A DNA stretch of 64,000 bases, from positions 1,612,001 to 1,676,000 of the forward strand of contig JADJUS010000004.1 of the NCBI GenBank assembly GCA_016716905.1, read 5' to 3'. Shown here in pieces: positions 36,766 to 45,413 of the stretch (the stretch's first letter is position 1; each line of letters starts with the position of its first letter). The stretch is from Acidobacteriota bacterium (GTDB taxonomy: Bacteria > Acidobacteriota > Vicinamibacteria > Vicinamibacterales > SCN-69-37). The notes below the pieces were generated by a model. The model made no database searches. It was not told the DNA's origin and saw nothing but the letters and a program-made list of their open reading frames with translations. The translations under genes were made by a program, and so were the position numbers.

Positions 36766-38498
36766 ACACACTGCCCCGACGCCGCATCGTGACAGCCCTC
36801 GCGCCTCGCGTGATGGGATTGATGCTGGCTGCGTGGGTGGGCCTTGGCGCGCCGGCAGCCGCCGATGCCCAGACGGCTGGTGTGCTGTACGAGCGCGCCC
36901 AGACCCGCGAAGCCACCGCTCGCAAGTCGCCGACCGTCGTCGGTTTGCGCGCGGCCACGAGCGCGTACGAGCAGGTGGTGTTGCGTTACCCTCGCAGCGG
37001 TTTCAGCGACGATGCGTTGTGGAACGGCGCGCTGACGGCCCGATTTGCCTGGGAACGGTTTCGGCAGCCGGCGGACCAGGCCACGGCCACACGACTCCTC
37101 AACACGCTACGCCGCGAGTATCCCACCAGCAAGTGGACTGCGCAGGTTCAGGCTCAATTGGGCGCACTGTCACAACCGGCCGCAACGGCCGCAGGCCGCG
37201 CAGCAGCGCCGGGGGTTGCCACCGCGCCTCCGGTGGCGACGCCGCCACCATCAACGCCCGCAACGCTTCGGAGTGTCACGCGCAGCGCCCTGCCGAACGG
37301 CACTCGACTGACGTTTGAATTTGATCGAGAGGTGCTGGTAGCCCCCGAACGCATCGCCGGACCAGAGCGCCTGTTCTTCGACCTGCGCGACACCCAGTTT
37401 GACGCCGGCCTGGCACAGCAGCTCGAAGGTCTGGCGGGTTCGGTCGTCGCCTCGGCCCGGGTGGGACGCCAGGATGCCCGCACCGTTCGCGTGGTCATGG
37501 AACTGTCCGGCGCGCCGCGGCACAGCGTGTTCTGGGTCTACCACCCGTACCGCATCGTGATCGACCTGGAGGGTGAGGGCGGCACGCTGGTGACGAGGCC
37601 CGCACCTGCTGCGGCCGCGCCGGTGTCTAACCCACCAGTGATCAACGCAGCCGGGCCCACCGTGTCACCCGCAAAGCCTGCACCGCCGCCACCCACCGCG
37701 GTCAACAACGTGCCAGTGCCGGTGCCCATTCTGCCGCCCGCGCCACCGTCAGCCACGTCGGGCGGTGACTATTCGCTCGCGCGGCAGCTCGGGCTTGGCA
37801 TTTCACGAATCGTCATCGACCCGGGCCATGGCGGACACGACCCGGGGGCGCAGGCCAACGGACTGGTGGAATCGGCCCTGGTGCTCGACATCGCGCTGCG
37901 AGTGGAGAAACTGCTCAAGAAGCAGCCTGGCATCGACGTCGTCCTGACACGGCGTACGAATCACTTCATTCCGCTCGAGGAGCGCACAGAAATTGCCAAT
38001 CGTGAGGGCGCGGACCTCTTCCTCTCGATTCACGCAAACGCCGCCAGGCGCGTGGCGGCGAAGGGCGTCGAAACCTACTTCCTCAACTTCGCGACAAACG
38101 CTGACGCCGAAGAGGTGGCCGCCCGCGAGAACGCCGGCAGCAGCACATCGATGGGCCGGCTGCCCCAGTTGGTGCAGCAGATCACGCTCCACAACAAGAT
38201 GAAAGAGTCGCGCGAGCTCGCGCAGATTGTGCAGACGAACATGGTGCGGGCCATGCGCGCCCAGAACAAGGCGGTCGTGGATCTGGGGGTGAAGCAGGCG
38301 CCGTTTGTGGTGCTGATTGGCGCCCAGATGCCCAGCGTGCTCGCGGAAATTTCCTTCCTCACGAACAAGCCTGAGGCGTCGTTGCTCAAGAGCGACGCGT
38401 ACAAGCAGCGCATCGCGCAGGCTCTGGCCGACGCGGTCATGAAATACCAGGCGTCGCTGAAGAAGGTCACCACGACGGCGGCCGCCACCGGCCGTTGA
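36762..38498 (+). CDS. N-acetylmuramoyl-L-alanine amidase (AmiC-like) with AMIN domain
   Basis: 578 residues. Signal peptide to about residue 38, then a TPR-like helical segment (LYERAQTREATARKSPTVVGL...), a Pro/Ala linker, an AMIN domain (about 165-275), another Pro/Ala linker, and Amidase_3 (about 345-575). Zinc ligands and catalytic residues: DPGHGGHDPG (His), NGLVES (Glu), LSIHANA (His), VLAEISFLTN (Glu). It splits septal peptidoglycan for daughter-cell separation. Overlap with ftsK by four bases makes a division-specific translational unit. Confidence 0.93.
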   Translation: MNTLPRRRIVTALAPRVMGLMLAAWVGLGAPAAADAQTAGVLYERAQTREATARKSPTVVGLRAATSAYEQVVLRYPRSGFSDDALWNGALTARFAWERFRQPADQATATRLLNTLRREYPTSKWTAQVQAQLGALSQPAATAAGRAAAPGVATAPPVATPPPSTPATLRSVTRSALPNGTRLTFEFDREVLVAPERIAGPERLFFDLRDTQFDAGLAQQLEGLAGSVVASARVGRQDARTVRVVMELSGAPRHSVFWVYHPYRIVIDLEGEGGTLVTRPAPAAAAPVSNPPVINAAGPTVSPAKPAPPPPTAVNNVPVPVPILPPAPPSATSGGDYSLARQLGLGISRIVIDPGHGGHDPGAQANGLVESALVLDIALRVEKLLKKQPGIDVVLTRRTNHFIPLEERTEIANREGADLFLSIHANAARRVAAKGVETYFLNFATNADAEEVAARENAGSSTSMGRLPQLVQQITLHNKMKESRELAQIVQTNMVRAMRAQNKAVVDLGVKQAPFVVLIGAQMPSVLAEISFLTNKPEASLLKSDAYKQRIAQALADAVMKYQASLKKVTTTAAATGR

Positions 38499-38515
38499 TC
38501 TAGACTGGGATCACC

Positions 38516-38782
38516 GTGTTTCTTCCCCAGGACCCCAAGCCGTTCATCGTCGAAATCATCCGTCCGGCGACGGAAGAACTGACGGTTGTGGATGTCCTGG
38601 TCGGCGCGTTGAGCCTGGCCGGCGTGTTTGCCATCGCCGCGGTGCCGCTGGGGATCGTCGCAGGCTACCTGTTGATTCAGTGGAACCGCAGGCGACGGCC
38701 TGAATCAAGCCACATGCCGCACATCAGTCCGTCGCTCCAGAACGACACCCCTACCCCACCGGGGTCAGGCCCAGCTCGATGA
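38516..38782 (+). CDS. Small single-helix membrane protein
   Basis: 88 residues from GTG 38516. A hydrophobic stretch (VVDVLVGALSLAGVFAIAAVPLGIVAGYLLI) is followed by basic WNRRRR and a polar tail. I do not recognise a family. TAGACT lies 9 nt ahead of the GTG, the same spacing seen before several other genes here. The last 32 bases overlap the end of pepA on the other strand, so the C-terminal tail may have little functional constraint. Confidence 0.55.
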   Translation: MFLPQDPKPFIVEIIRPATEELTVVDVLVGALSLAGVFAIAAVPLGIVAGYLLIQWNRRRRPESSHMPHISPSLQNDTPTPPGSGPAR

Positions 38783-40256
38783 ACGTGCGGACGGCCGCGC
38801 CCGTGGCTCCTTTGGGCTGATAGGGACGCCGCTCGTCCAGCCACGCGGTGCCGGCAATGTCGATGTGCGCCCACGGCACATCCTTAACGAACTCCTGCAG
38901 GAACATCGCCGCCGTGTTCGCCCCCGCCCATCGACCGGCCGAATTCGCGATGTCGGCAATATCGCTGCGCAGCATCTCGCGGTAGTCGTCATACAGGGGC
39001 ATCGGCCACAGACGATCGCCGGCGCGCTGGCCCGCGCTCCTGACGTGATCGGTCCATGCCGCAGGCGTTCCGAAGAGGCCCGACGCGGCCCGGCCCAACG
39101 CCACCACGCAGGCGCCGGTCAGTGTCGCGGCATCCACAAGGTGTGTGGCCCCCAGTTGCTGCGCGTACCACAACGCGTCGCCGAGAATCAGCCGTCCTTC
39201 GGCATCCGTGTTGATGATTTCCACCGTCGTGCCGCTTGCGGCCACGAGCACGTCACCGGGCCTGATGGCGCGTCCGCCCACGGCATTTTCGGCCATTGGG
39301 ATCACCGCGACGACACGCCGCGGCGCCTTCAGCACGGCCAACGCGCGCATGGCCGCGGCCACCGCCGCACCACCAGACATGTCAAGCTTCATCCGTTCCA
39401 TGCCGTCGGCCGGCTTGATCGAGACGCCACCGGTATCAAACGTCACGCCCTTGCCGACGAACCCCAGCACGGGCGTCTCGGGCGCGCCAGGCGGGTCGTG
39501 ACGGATGACCACCAGACGAGGTGGCTCGGCACTCCCCTGCGCCACGCCCAGCAGCAAGCCCATCTTGAGTTCACGGATGCGATGCTCGTCGAGCACGTCA
39601 ACCGACAGCCCAACGCCACTCGACATCTCGGCCACACGGTTCGCAAACTCGGTCGGCGTCAGCACATTGGCCGGCTCATTCCCCAATGCGCGCGCCAGGT
39701 TTGCCGAGTGCCCGATGGTGCGGCCCCGAAACACCGCGTCAGCGAGCGCAGCCGGGTCCGCTCCAGGCGCCACGATCACCACGCGTTCCGGAAACGCGCC
39801 GGCCGATCGATCGGCCGTCTTTCTGGTGCCGCCATCAAACTCGGAGGCAGAAAACCCGTCGGCGCTGAACTGGGCGGCCGCAAGCACATCGAGTCCCGCC
39901 CGCACCACCAACCCCGCGCTTCGAACCGAGCGCAATCGCGCGGTGTAACTGCACGCCGCCGCCACGCGCCGCAACCGTTCGGCATCCACGTCACTGCGCC
40001 GGCCTGCGCCCACGAGTACCACTCGGGTGGCCCGATACGAGGCGTCCGCCATCACACGAGTCATGAAGCACTCGTACGCGCCGCCTCGGAATTCTCCGCC
40101 GGCGCGGGCGCGTCCGATATCGCCCAGCGTCGCCTCATCCAGGCCTGGCAAGTCCTCAAGCCTGTCCTCGCCGTCGAAGACAGGGACAAACAACATGTCG
40201 ACCTCAACCGCACCCGGCGTGGTCACTGCACCGACAAACTCTGGCGTTCCGTTCAC
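38751..40256 (-). CDS. pepA: Leucyl aminopeptidase (M17, PepA)
   Basis: 501 residues from GTG 40256, with GGGGAGG 3 nt upstream. M17 catalytic domain: GKGVTFDTGGVSIKPADGM with metal ligands, KLDMSGGAAVAAAMRAL, and the signature NTDAEGRLILGDAL. N-terminal macro-like domain of normal length. Hexameric dizinc enzyme removing N-terminal residues in cytosolic protein turnover. Monocistronic. Confidence 0.96.
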   Translation of the reverse strand: MNGTPEFVGAVTTPGAVEVDMLFVPVFDGEDRLEDLPGLDEATLGDIGRARAGGEFRGGAYECFMTRVMADASYRATRVVLVGAGRRSDVDAERLRRVAAACSYTARLRSVRSAGLVVRAGLDVLAAAQFSADGFSASEFDGGTRKTADRSAGAFPERVVIVAPGADPAALADAVFRGRTIGHSANLARALGNEPANVLTPTEFANRVAEMSSGVGLSVDVLDEHRIRELKMGLLLGVAQGSAEPPRLVVIRHDPPGAPETPVLGFVGKGVTFDTGGVSIKPADGMERMKLDMSGGAAVAAAMRALAVLKAPRRVVAVIPMAENAVGGRAIRPGDVLVAASGTTVEIINTDAEGRLILGDALWYAQQLGATHLVDAATLTGACVVALGRAASGLFGTPAAWTDHVRSAGQRAGDRLWPMPLYDDYREMLRSDIADIANSAGRWAGANTAAMFLQEFVKDVPWAHIDIAGTAWLDERRPYQPKGATGAAVRTFIELGLTPVG

Positions 40257-40337
40257 GTGCCTCCCCGCGCCTCTCTGCTATCCCTGCACCCAAAAACTGC
40301 TCTAGACTGGAGCCTTACTGTGAGAGGAAGATTGAGC

Positions 40338-40769
40338 ATGATATCCCGTCGGACGGGCGCCCTGGCGCTGGTTTGTACATCGATCCTCCTGATCCAGCCC
40401 GGCATGTGGGCGGAACAGGGCAAAGGCCGGCCCAAGGCCGCCCTCCGGGTAAACCCTACCCTCGTCTTCCCTCCGGCCCGCATCGTGGCCACGGCCGAAC
40501 TGACCGAGGGCGCCAACGACTACCAGGACTACTACTGTCCGAAAATCGAGTGGATCTGGGGCGACGGTACGCAGTCGGAATCGGGAGAAGACTGTGAGCC
40601 CTACGAAGCCGGCAAGAGCGAAATCCGCCGCCGCTACACGGCCGACCACAACTTCAGGAACGACCCCATGTCAGGCGGGGGCGGCAGCTTCGAGGTCATC
40701 TTCCGGATGAAACAAGGCTCCAAGGTCGTGCTGAGCCTTAGGCAGACGATCAAAGTTCAAGGTAATTAG
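40338..40769 (+). CDS. Exported PKD-like domain protein
   Basis: 143 residues from ATG 40338 with AGAGGAAG 7 nt upstream. Signal peptide SRRTGALALVCTSILLIQPGMWA. The mature part has strand LRVNPTLVFPPARIVATAEL, then CPKIEWIWGDGTQSESGEDC and a tyrosine-rich 'RRRYTADHNFRND', a PKD/Ig-like pattern (W-x-W-G-D-G-T) with two Cys that could form a disulfide. Small secreted adhesion or structural protein is likely; function unknown. Divergent from pepA. Confidence 0.7.
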   Translation: MISRRTGALALVCTSILLIQPGMWAEQGKGRPKAALRVNPTLVFPPARIVATAELTEGANDYQDYYCPKIEWIWGDGTQSESGEDCEPYEAGKSEIRRRYTADHNFRNDPMSGGGGSFEVIFRMKQGSKVVLSLRQTIKVQGN

Positions 40770-40792
40770 GAACTGGGGAACTGGGGAACTGT
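40769..40792 (+). repeat. 8-bp tandem repeat, GGAACTGG type
   Basis: Three head-to-tail units GGAACTGG, GGAACTGG, GGAACTGT, beginning on the last base of the stop codon of the PKD-like gene. Shares GGAACTG with the nth-upstream array. Confidence 0.75.
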
Positions 40793-40800
40793 CCTCGTAG

Positions 40801-40824
40801 CGCGGCCTGGGTCTCAAGGCCGCG
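40801..40824. terminator. Hairpin between convergent genes
   Basis: CGCGGCCT (40801-40808) pairs perfectly with AGGCCGCG (40817-40824) around loop GGGTCTCA. It lies between the ends of the PKD-like gene and the aromatic operon (aacS stop at 40829), a plausible bidirectional transcription end, without a clear T-tract. Confidence 0.5.
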
Positions 40825-40828
40825 GCTC

Positions 40829-42733
40829 TTAAGTCAACAGCTCCGGCAGGTTTCTGAACAACTCCAGCGCTTCGGGGTTGGCGAGGGCCTCGCGGTTGGT
40901 GACCTCGCGGCCGTGGATCACGTGTCTGACGGCGAGTTCCACCAGTTTGCCGCTCTTGGTGCGCGGAAGGTCCGTGACCTGCACAATCTTTGCGGGCACG
41001 TGGCGCGGCGAGGTGTTCGCGCGAATCTGTAGCGCAATCCGCTTCTGCAGCGCCTCATCCAGCACCGCCCCTTCCCGCAGGCGCACGAAGAGGACGATGC
41101 GCTCGTCGCCGTCCCAGTGTTGGCCCACCGCAAGGCTTTCGACCACCTCGGGCATGCCCTCCACCTGTCGATAAATTTCGGCCGTGCCAATGCGCACGCC
41201 TCCGGGGTTCAGCGTGGCGTCCGACCGGCCGTGGATGATGAACCCATCGTGGACGGTGCGCTCGGCCCAGTCACCATGGCACCACACGCCAGGAAAGCGA
41301 TCGAAATAGGCGGCGTGGTACTTCGCGCCGTCGGCGTCATTCCAGAAGCCAACGGGCATCGACGGAAAACTGGCCAGGCACACGAGTTCGCCGGGTTCAC
41401 TTCGCAGCGGCTGCCCGTCTGTGTTCCAGACATCCACCGCCATGCCAAGCGCCGCCACCTGAATCTCTCCGCGCCACACCGGCGCGTTCGGCTCGCCGCC
41501 CACAAAGCAGCTGACGATGTCGGTGCCCCCGGAGATCGAGGCCAGATGCACATCCCGCTTGATCGACGAATAGACGAAGTCGAAACTCTCAGCCGACAAC
41601 GGCGATCCGGTTGACGTGATCGTCCGCACCGTCGCGAGTTCGTGCGTCTCGATCGGACGCAGTCCGCTCTTTCGCACCGCATCGATGAACTTGGCTGACG
41701 TCCCAAACAACGTGATGCCTGTGGCATCAGCCAGGTCGAACAACCGGCGGCTGTCGGGATAAAACGGCGACCCGTCGTAGAGCACGAGCGTGGCCTCCGA
41801 CGCGAGCGCCGTGATCAGCCAGTTCCACATCATCCAACCGCAGGTGGTGAAATAAAACACGCGGTCACCAGGCTTGATGTCGGTCTGCAGCTGATGCTCT
41901 TTCAGGTGCTGCAACAACGTGCCACCGTGCCCATGCACGATGCACTTGGGCACGCCGGTGGTTCCAGATGAATACAGAACATACAGCGGGTGGTTGAACG
42001 GCACCTGCTCGAACGCAATGTCCGACGCCTCGAAGGGCGCGAGAAATGCCTCCCACCCGTCGTCGATCTGCACCACGGTGGTCACGCTCGGCAGCCTGGT
42101 GACGATCTCCTTCAGGCGCGAGCGAATGTCGTGAAGTTTGCCGCCGTAGTGGTATTCACCGACAGCAATGAGAACCTTGGGCTCGATCTGGCCGAATCGA
42201 TCGATCACACCCTGCACACCAAAGTCCGGCGAACACGAGGACCAGACAGCGCCAATGGACGCTGCTGCGAGCGCAGCCACCATGGCCTCGGGCACGTTCG
42301 CCACGACCGCCGCCACGCGGTCGCCCTTCGTCACACCGGCCTGCCTCAACGCCTGGGCACATCGCGACACGTCTTCGTACAACTCACGGGTCGTGATGCG
42401 CCGCTCGGTGCCGGGCTCGGTCACCGCGACCAGGGCGAGGTGGTCATCACGCCGACGCAACAGGTTTTCAGCAAAGTTCAGGCGCGCGTCCGGAAAGAAC
42501 TGAGCGCCCGGCATTTTTTCCGCGTCGGCGACCCACGTCTTTCCCTTGGAACCCACCACCCGGCAGTAATCCCAGACCGCGGACCAGAATGCACCGCGTT
42601 CGGTCACCGACCACGCATGGAGCGAGGCATAGTCCCCGAACTCGCGCCCTTCGCGCGGTTCAAGCCACTTCACAAACGCCGTGAGGTTCGACCCAGCGAC
42701 CCGCTCGGCCGAGGGACTCCATGAAGGGCCCAT
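40829..42733 (-). CDS. aacS: Acetoacetyl-CoA synthetase
   Basis: 634 residues from ATG 42733 (GGAAG 5 nt upstream); a GTG two codons earlier overlaps the tyrA stop. ANL superfamily: N-terminal SNLTAFVKWLEPREGREF and ARLNFAENLLRRR typical of acetoacetate-CoA ligases, P-loop YVLYSSGTTGVPKCIVHGHG, ISGGTDIVSCF, and the C-terminal catalytic Lys region RTKSGKLVELAVR. It activates acetoacetate to its CoA ester. It follows tyrA without a gap and is the last gene of the aromatic operon, though its pathway is unrelated. Confidence 0.93.
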   Translation of the reverse strand: MGPSWSPSAERVAGSNLTAFVKWLEPREGREFGDYASLHAWSVTERGAFWSAVWDYCRVVGSKGKTWVADAEKMPGAQFFPDARLNFAENLLRRRDDHLALVAVTEPGTERRITTRELYEDVSRCAQALRQAGVTKGDRVAAVVANVPEAMVAALAAASIGAVWSSCSPDFGVQGVIDRFGQIEPKVLIAVGEYHYGGKLHDIRSRLKEIVTRLPSVTTVVQIDDGWEAFLAPFEASDIAFEQVPFNHPLYVLYSSGTTGVPKCIVHGHGGTLLQHLKEHQLQTDIKPGDRVFYFTTCGWMMWNWLITALASEATLVLYDGSPFYPDSRRLFDLADATGITLFGTSAKFIDAVRKSGLRPIETHELATVRTITSTGSPLSAESFDFVYSSIKRDVHLASISGGTDIVSCFVGGEPNAPVWRGEIQVAALGMAVDVWNTDGQPLRSEPGELVCLASFPSMPVGFWNDADGAKYHAAYFDRFPGVWCHGDWAERTVHDGFIIHGRSDATLNPGGVRIGTAEIYRQVEGMPEVVESLAVGQHWDGDERIVLFVRLREGAVLDEALQKRIALQIRANTSPRHVPAKIVQVTDLPRTKSGKLVELAVRHVIHGREVTNREALANPEALELFRNLPELLT

Positions 42734-42735
42734 CG

Positions 42736-43524
42736 TCACTTCCGTGCCTTGAGTGTGGCAGCGCGGTACAAAATGTCGCGCACCATCGGAGTGCCCATCA
42801 GTGTCTCTGCAGACTCCGGGAGTTTTGCCGCAAGGGCCGTGAGCGCATCCGCAATACAGTCGGCATTGGTTTCGACAATCCCGTCCCAGTCATTGGTTAA
42901 CTCGGGGGTTGACTCGGGCTGCGATGAACCTCTCGCGGACTTGAGAGCCACCGACACCACGTGCGGCGCGTGGCTCACATGCGCCATCACGCGATCGTGT
43001 GTCACGGCATCGGTCCATTCGGGCCTGGCGCCGAGCCCCACAATAAACGTGGCGAGCATCGCTTCGCGCGCCTCGTCGGCGCGACCTGACGACACCAGCA
43101 ACCAGGGGCGGCCGTCAAAGAGATCAGCCCGCGCAGCGCCCAGGCCCACACCATTGGTCGCGACCACGGGATGCCCCCCGACAAAAGCGAGCCGCGACGC
43201 ACCAGCGGCGTCCATGACGATTCGTTTGGTGCTGGCCGCGTCCACCACAAGGGCGCCAAGGGACGCGTGAGACACCTGGCCGATTACTCCGGGGACGGCC
43301 GGGATGGGAGTCGCAATGATGATGAGGTCGCACGCCGCAAGTTCCGCCGGCGTCGTGACCAGTGCCGCGACCAGTCCCTGCGCGACCGCTTCGTGGCTGA
43401 TTGGCGCGGGGTCACACGCGGTGATTCTCACGGATGGCCAGCGCCGCTTGGCCGCCAGCGCTACCGAACCGCCAATCGCGCCAAGGCCGATGATCCCGAC
43501 CCGCTCGAAGGGAGAAAGATCCAC
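42736..43524 (-). CDS. tyrA: Prephenate dehydrogenase
   Basis: 262 residues from GTG 43524. Rossmann motif VGIIGLGAIGGSVALA, then DLIIIATPIPAVPGVI, VVDAASTKRIVMDAA and GGHPVVATNGVGLGAA (the conserved HP of the prephenate site). The C-terminal helical dimerisation domain is shorter than in many homologues and no ACT domain is present, so no obvious allosteric module. Makes 4-hydroxyphenylpyruvate for tyrosine. Six bp after aroF. Confidence 0.93.
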   Translation of the reverse strand: MDLSPFERVGIIGLGAIGGSVALAAKRRWPSVRITACDPAPISHEAVAQGLVAALVTTPAELAACDLIIIATPIPAVPGVIGQVSHASLGALVVDAASTKRIVMDAAGASRLAFVGGHPVVATNGVGLGAARADLFDGRPWLLVSSGRADEAREAMLATFIVGLGARPEWTDAVTHDRVMAHVSHAPHVVSVALKSARGSSQPESTPELTNDWDGIVETNADCIADALTALAAKLPESAETLMGTPMVRDILYRAATLKARK

Positions 43525-43530
43525 GCGGTG

Positions 43531-44613
43531 CTAACGCCCCCAGCCCCTGCGGGCCACGGGTTCCACGCAGATGCTGCGGCCGATCGCCGGGGCGATGATG
43601 CGCAGTTCGCCCATCAACTGCTCGAACTGTTTGGGGAACAGTGACTGAGCGCCGTCGGAGACCGCGTGATCGGGATCGCAGTGGACCTCCACGAGGAGGC
43701 CATCGGCGCCGGCCGCCACTGATGCCCGCGCCATCGCCGCCACCTTGTCGCGACGACCAGTGCCATGGCTCGGATCTGAAATCACGGGCAGGTGGCTCAA
43801 CTGCTGCACCACCGGAATCGCGGAAATATCCAGCGTGTTGCGCGTGTAGCTTTCGAACGTACGAATGCCCCGCTCACACAGCATCACGTTCATGTTGCCG
43901 CCCGAGAGGATGTACTCAGCCGACATCAGCCACTCTTCGATCGTGGCCGACATGCCACGTTTGAGCAGCACCGGTGTGCGCACCCGACCCAACTCGCGCA
44001 GCAGCGAGTAGTTCTGCATGTTGCGCGCGCCCACCTGCAGGATGTGCGCGAACTGCTCAACCAGCGGGATTTGCGCAATCTCCATCACCTCGGTGATGAG
44101 CTTGAGGTCGTGCCGATCGGCCGCTTCGCGGAGCATGCGCAGGCCCGTCTCGCCCAGGCCCTGGAAACTGTAGGGCGAACTGCGTGGCTTGAACGCGCCA
44201 CCGCGGAACACCTTCGCGCCGGCGCGTTTGACGGCCACCGCCGTGGCCTCCACCTGCTCGGGCGATTCCGCCGAGCAGGGACCGGCCATGACCACCACTT
44301 CGTCGCCGCCAATGCGGACGTCACCGATCGTGATCACCGTGTTCTCGCGCTGGAACGACCGGCTCGCCAATTTGTACGGCTCGCTGATGCGCAACACTTC
44401 GTGCACGCCGTCGCGCACACCGATGAGCGCCGGGTCCCCGTGTCCCGCGCCCACGGCGCCAATCACGGTGCGGTTGGCACCTGCCGCGCGGTGAACGTCA
44501 AAGCCCATTTCATGCAGCTGCGCCACGACGGCTTCCACCTGCGCTTCGGTGGCCCCTTCCTTCATGACAACAACCATGTCCTCTACCTCTGCCTTTGGCA
44601 CCACAACCTTCAT
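43531..44613 (-). CDS. aroF: DAHP synthase, type I-beta with ferredoxin-like regulatory domain
   Basis: 360 residues. The first about 70 residues (MKVVVPKAEVEDMVVVMKEG...) form the ferredoxin-like domain known from Thermotoga-type enzymes, which mediates inhibition by tyrosine or phenylalanine. The TIM barrel carries VVVMAGPCSAES, GAKVFRGGAFKPRSSPYSF, KRGMSATIEEWL and SDPSHGTGRRDKV. It condenses PEP with erythrose-4-phosphate, the first step of the shikimate pathway. Start overlaps the trpA stop (ATGA). Confidence 0.96.
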   Translation of the reverse strand: MKVVVPKAEVEDMVVVMKEGATEAQVEAVVAQLHEMGFDVHRAAGANRTVIGAVGAGHGDPALIGVRDGVHEVLRISEPYKLASRSFQRENTVITIGDVRIGGDEVVVMAGPCSAESPEQVEATAVAVKRAGAKVFRGGAFKPRSSPYSFQGLGETGLRMLREAADRHDLKLITEVMEIAQIPLVEQFAHILQVGARNMQNYSLLRELGRVRTPVLLKRGMSATIEEWLMSAEYILSGGNMNVMLCERGIRTFESYTRNTLDISAIPVVQQLSHLPVISDPSHGTGRRDKVAAMARASVAAGADGLLVEVHCDPDHAVSDGAQSLFPKQFEQLMGELRIIAPAIGRSICVEPVARRGWGR

Positions 44614-45413
44614 GGCATTCTACCCTTGAGCCAGCCCACGAACCGTTCGGCGTCGGCCGGCGCCTGGCCGGCACCCGCGTCGGCAATGATCTGCACCAGT
44701 GCGCTGCCCACCACTGCGGCATCGGCATACTCACACGCCTCGCGCACGTGTTCGGGCCGGCCGATTCCGAACCCCAGCGCCACCGGCATGTCCGTGACGG
44801 CTCGAATCGCGTCCACGACCGGCCGCGCCGTATGCGACACCGCGTCACTGGTGCCTGTGACTCCCAGCCGCGAGATGGCATACAAAAAGCCGCGCCCGAG
44901 CTCTGCGGCACGGCGCAGCCGGGGCTCGGCAGTGGTCGGACTGATAAGGAATATCTGGTCCAGCCCGGCACGATTGAGCGCGTCGTGCATCTCATCAGAC
45001 TCCTCGATCGGCAAGTCCAGCATCAAGGCGCCGTCCACTCCAGCCTCAGCTGCTGCGGCCACAAACGCGCCGGTGCCCATGCGAAGCACCGGATTGACGT
45101 AGGTGAAAAGGACGATGGGCGTGTCGATGTCGGCCCTGACGCACCGCACCAGTTCGAGGGCCGACGCAAGCGACCCGCCTGCCGCGAGCGCGCGCTCCGA
45201 CGCCCGCTGAATCACCGGCCCGTCCGCGATGGGATCGGAAAACGGCACTCCAATTTCGATGACGTCCGCGCCCCCTCGCGCGATCGCGCGCACGATGTCG
45301 CACGAGGTGTCGAAGTCCGGGTCACCGGCCGTGATGTAGGCCACAAGTCCGGGTTCCCCGTTCTTCGCGAGTGGGTCCCGAAGACGGGCGAATGCGGCTT
45401 CAAGTCGGCTCAT
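44610..45413 (-). CDS. trpA: Tryptophan synthase alpha subunit
   Basis: 267 residues from ATG 45413, overlapping the trpB stop; the longer open frame upstream is a trpB by-product. TIM barrel with catalytic Glu in VIEIGVPFSDPIADGP and Asp in GALMLDLPIEES; GFGIGRPEHV is the phosphate-binding region. Cleaves indole-3-glycerol phosphate and channels indole to TrpB. Confidence 0.97.
   Translation of the reverse strand: MSRLEAAFARLRDPLAKNGEPGLVAYITAGDPDFDTSCDIVRAIARGGADVIEIGVPFSDPIADGPVIQRASERALAAGGSLASALELVRCVRADIDTPIVLFTYVNPVLRMGTGAFVAAAAEAGVDGALMLDLPIEESDEMHDALNRAGLDQIFLISPTTAEPRLRRAAELGRGFLYAISRLGVTGTSDAVSHTARPVVDAIRAVTDMPVALGFGIGRPEHVREACEYADAAVVGSALVQIIADAGAGQAPADAERFVGWLKGRMP

Noticed and set aside
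38865..40337. Long plus-strand frame leading into the PKD-like gene
   Set aside because: Antisense to pepA; the real gene starts at ATG 40338 with a ribosome binding site and signal peptide.
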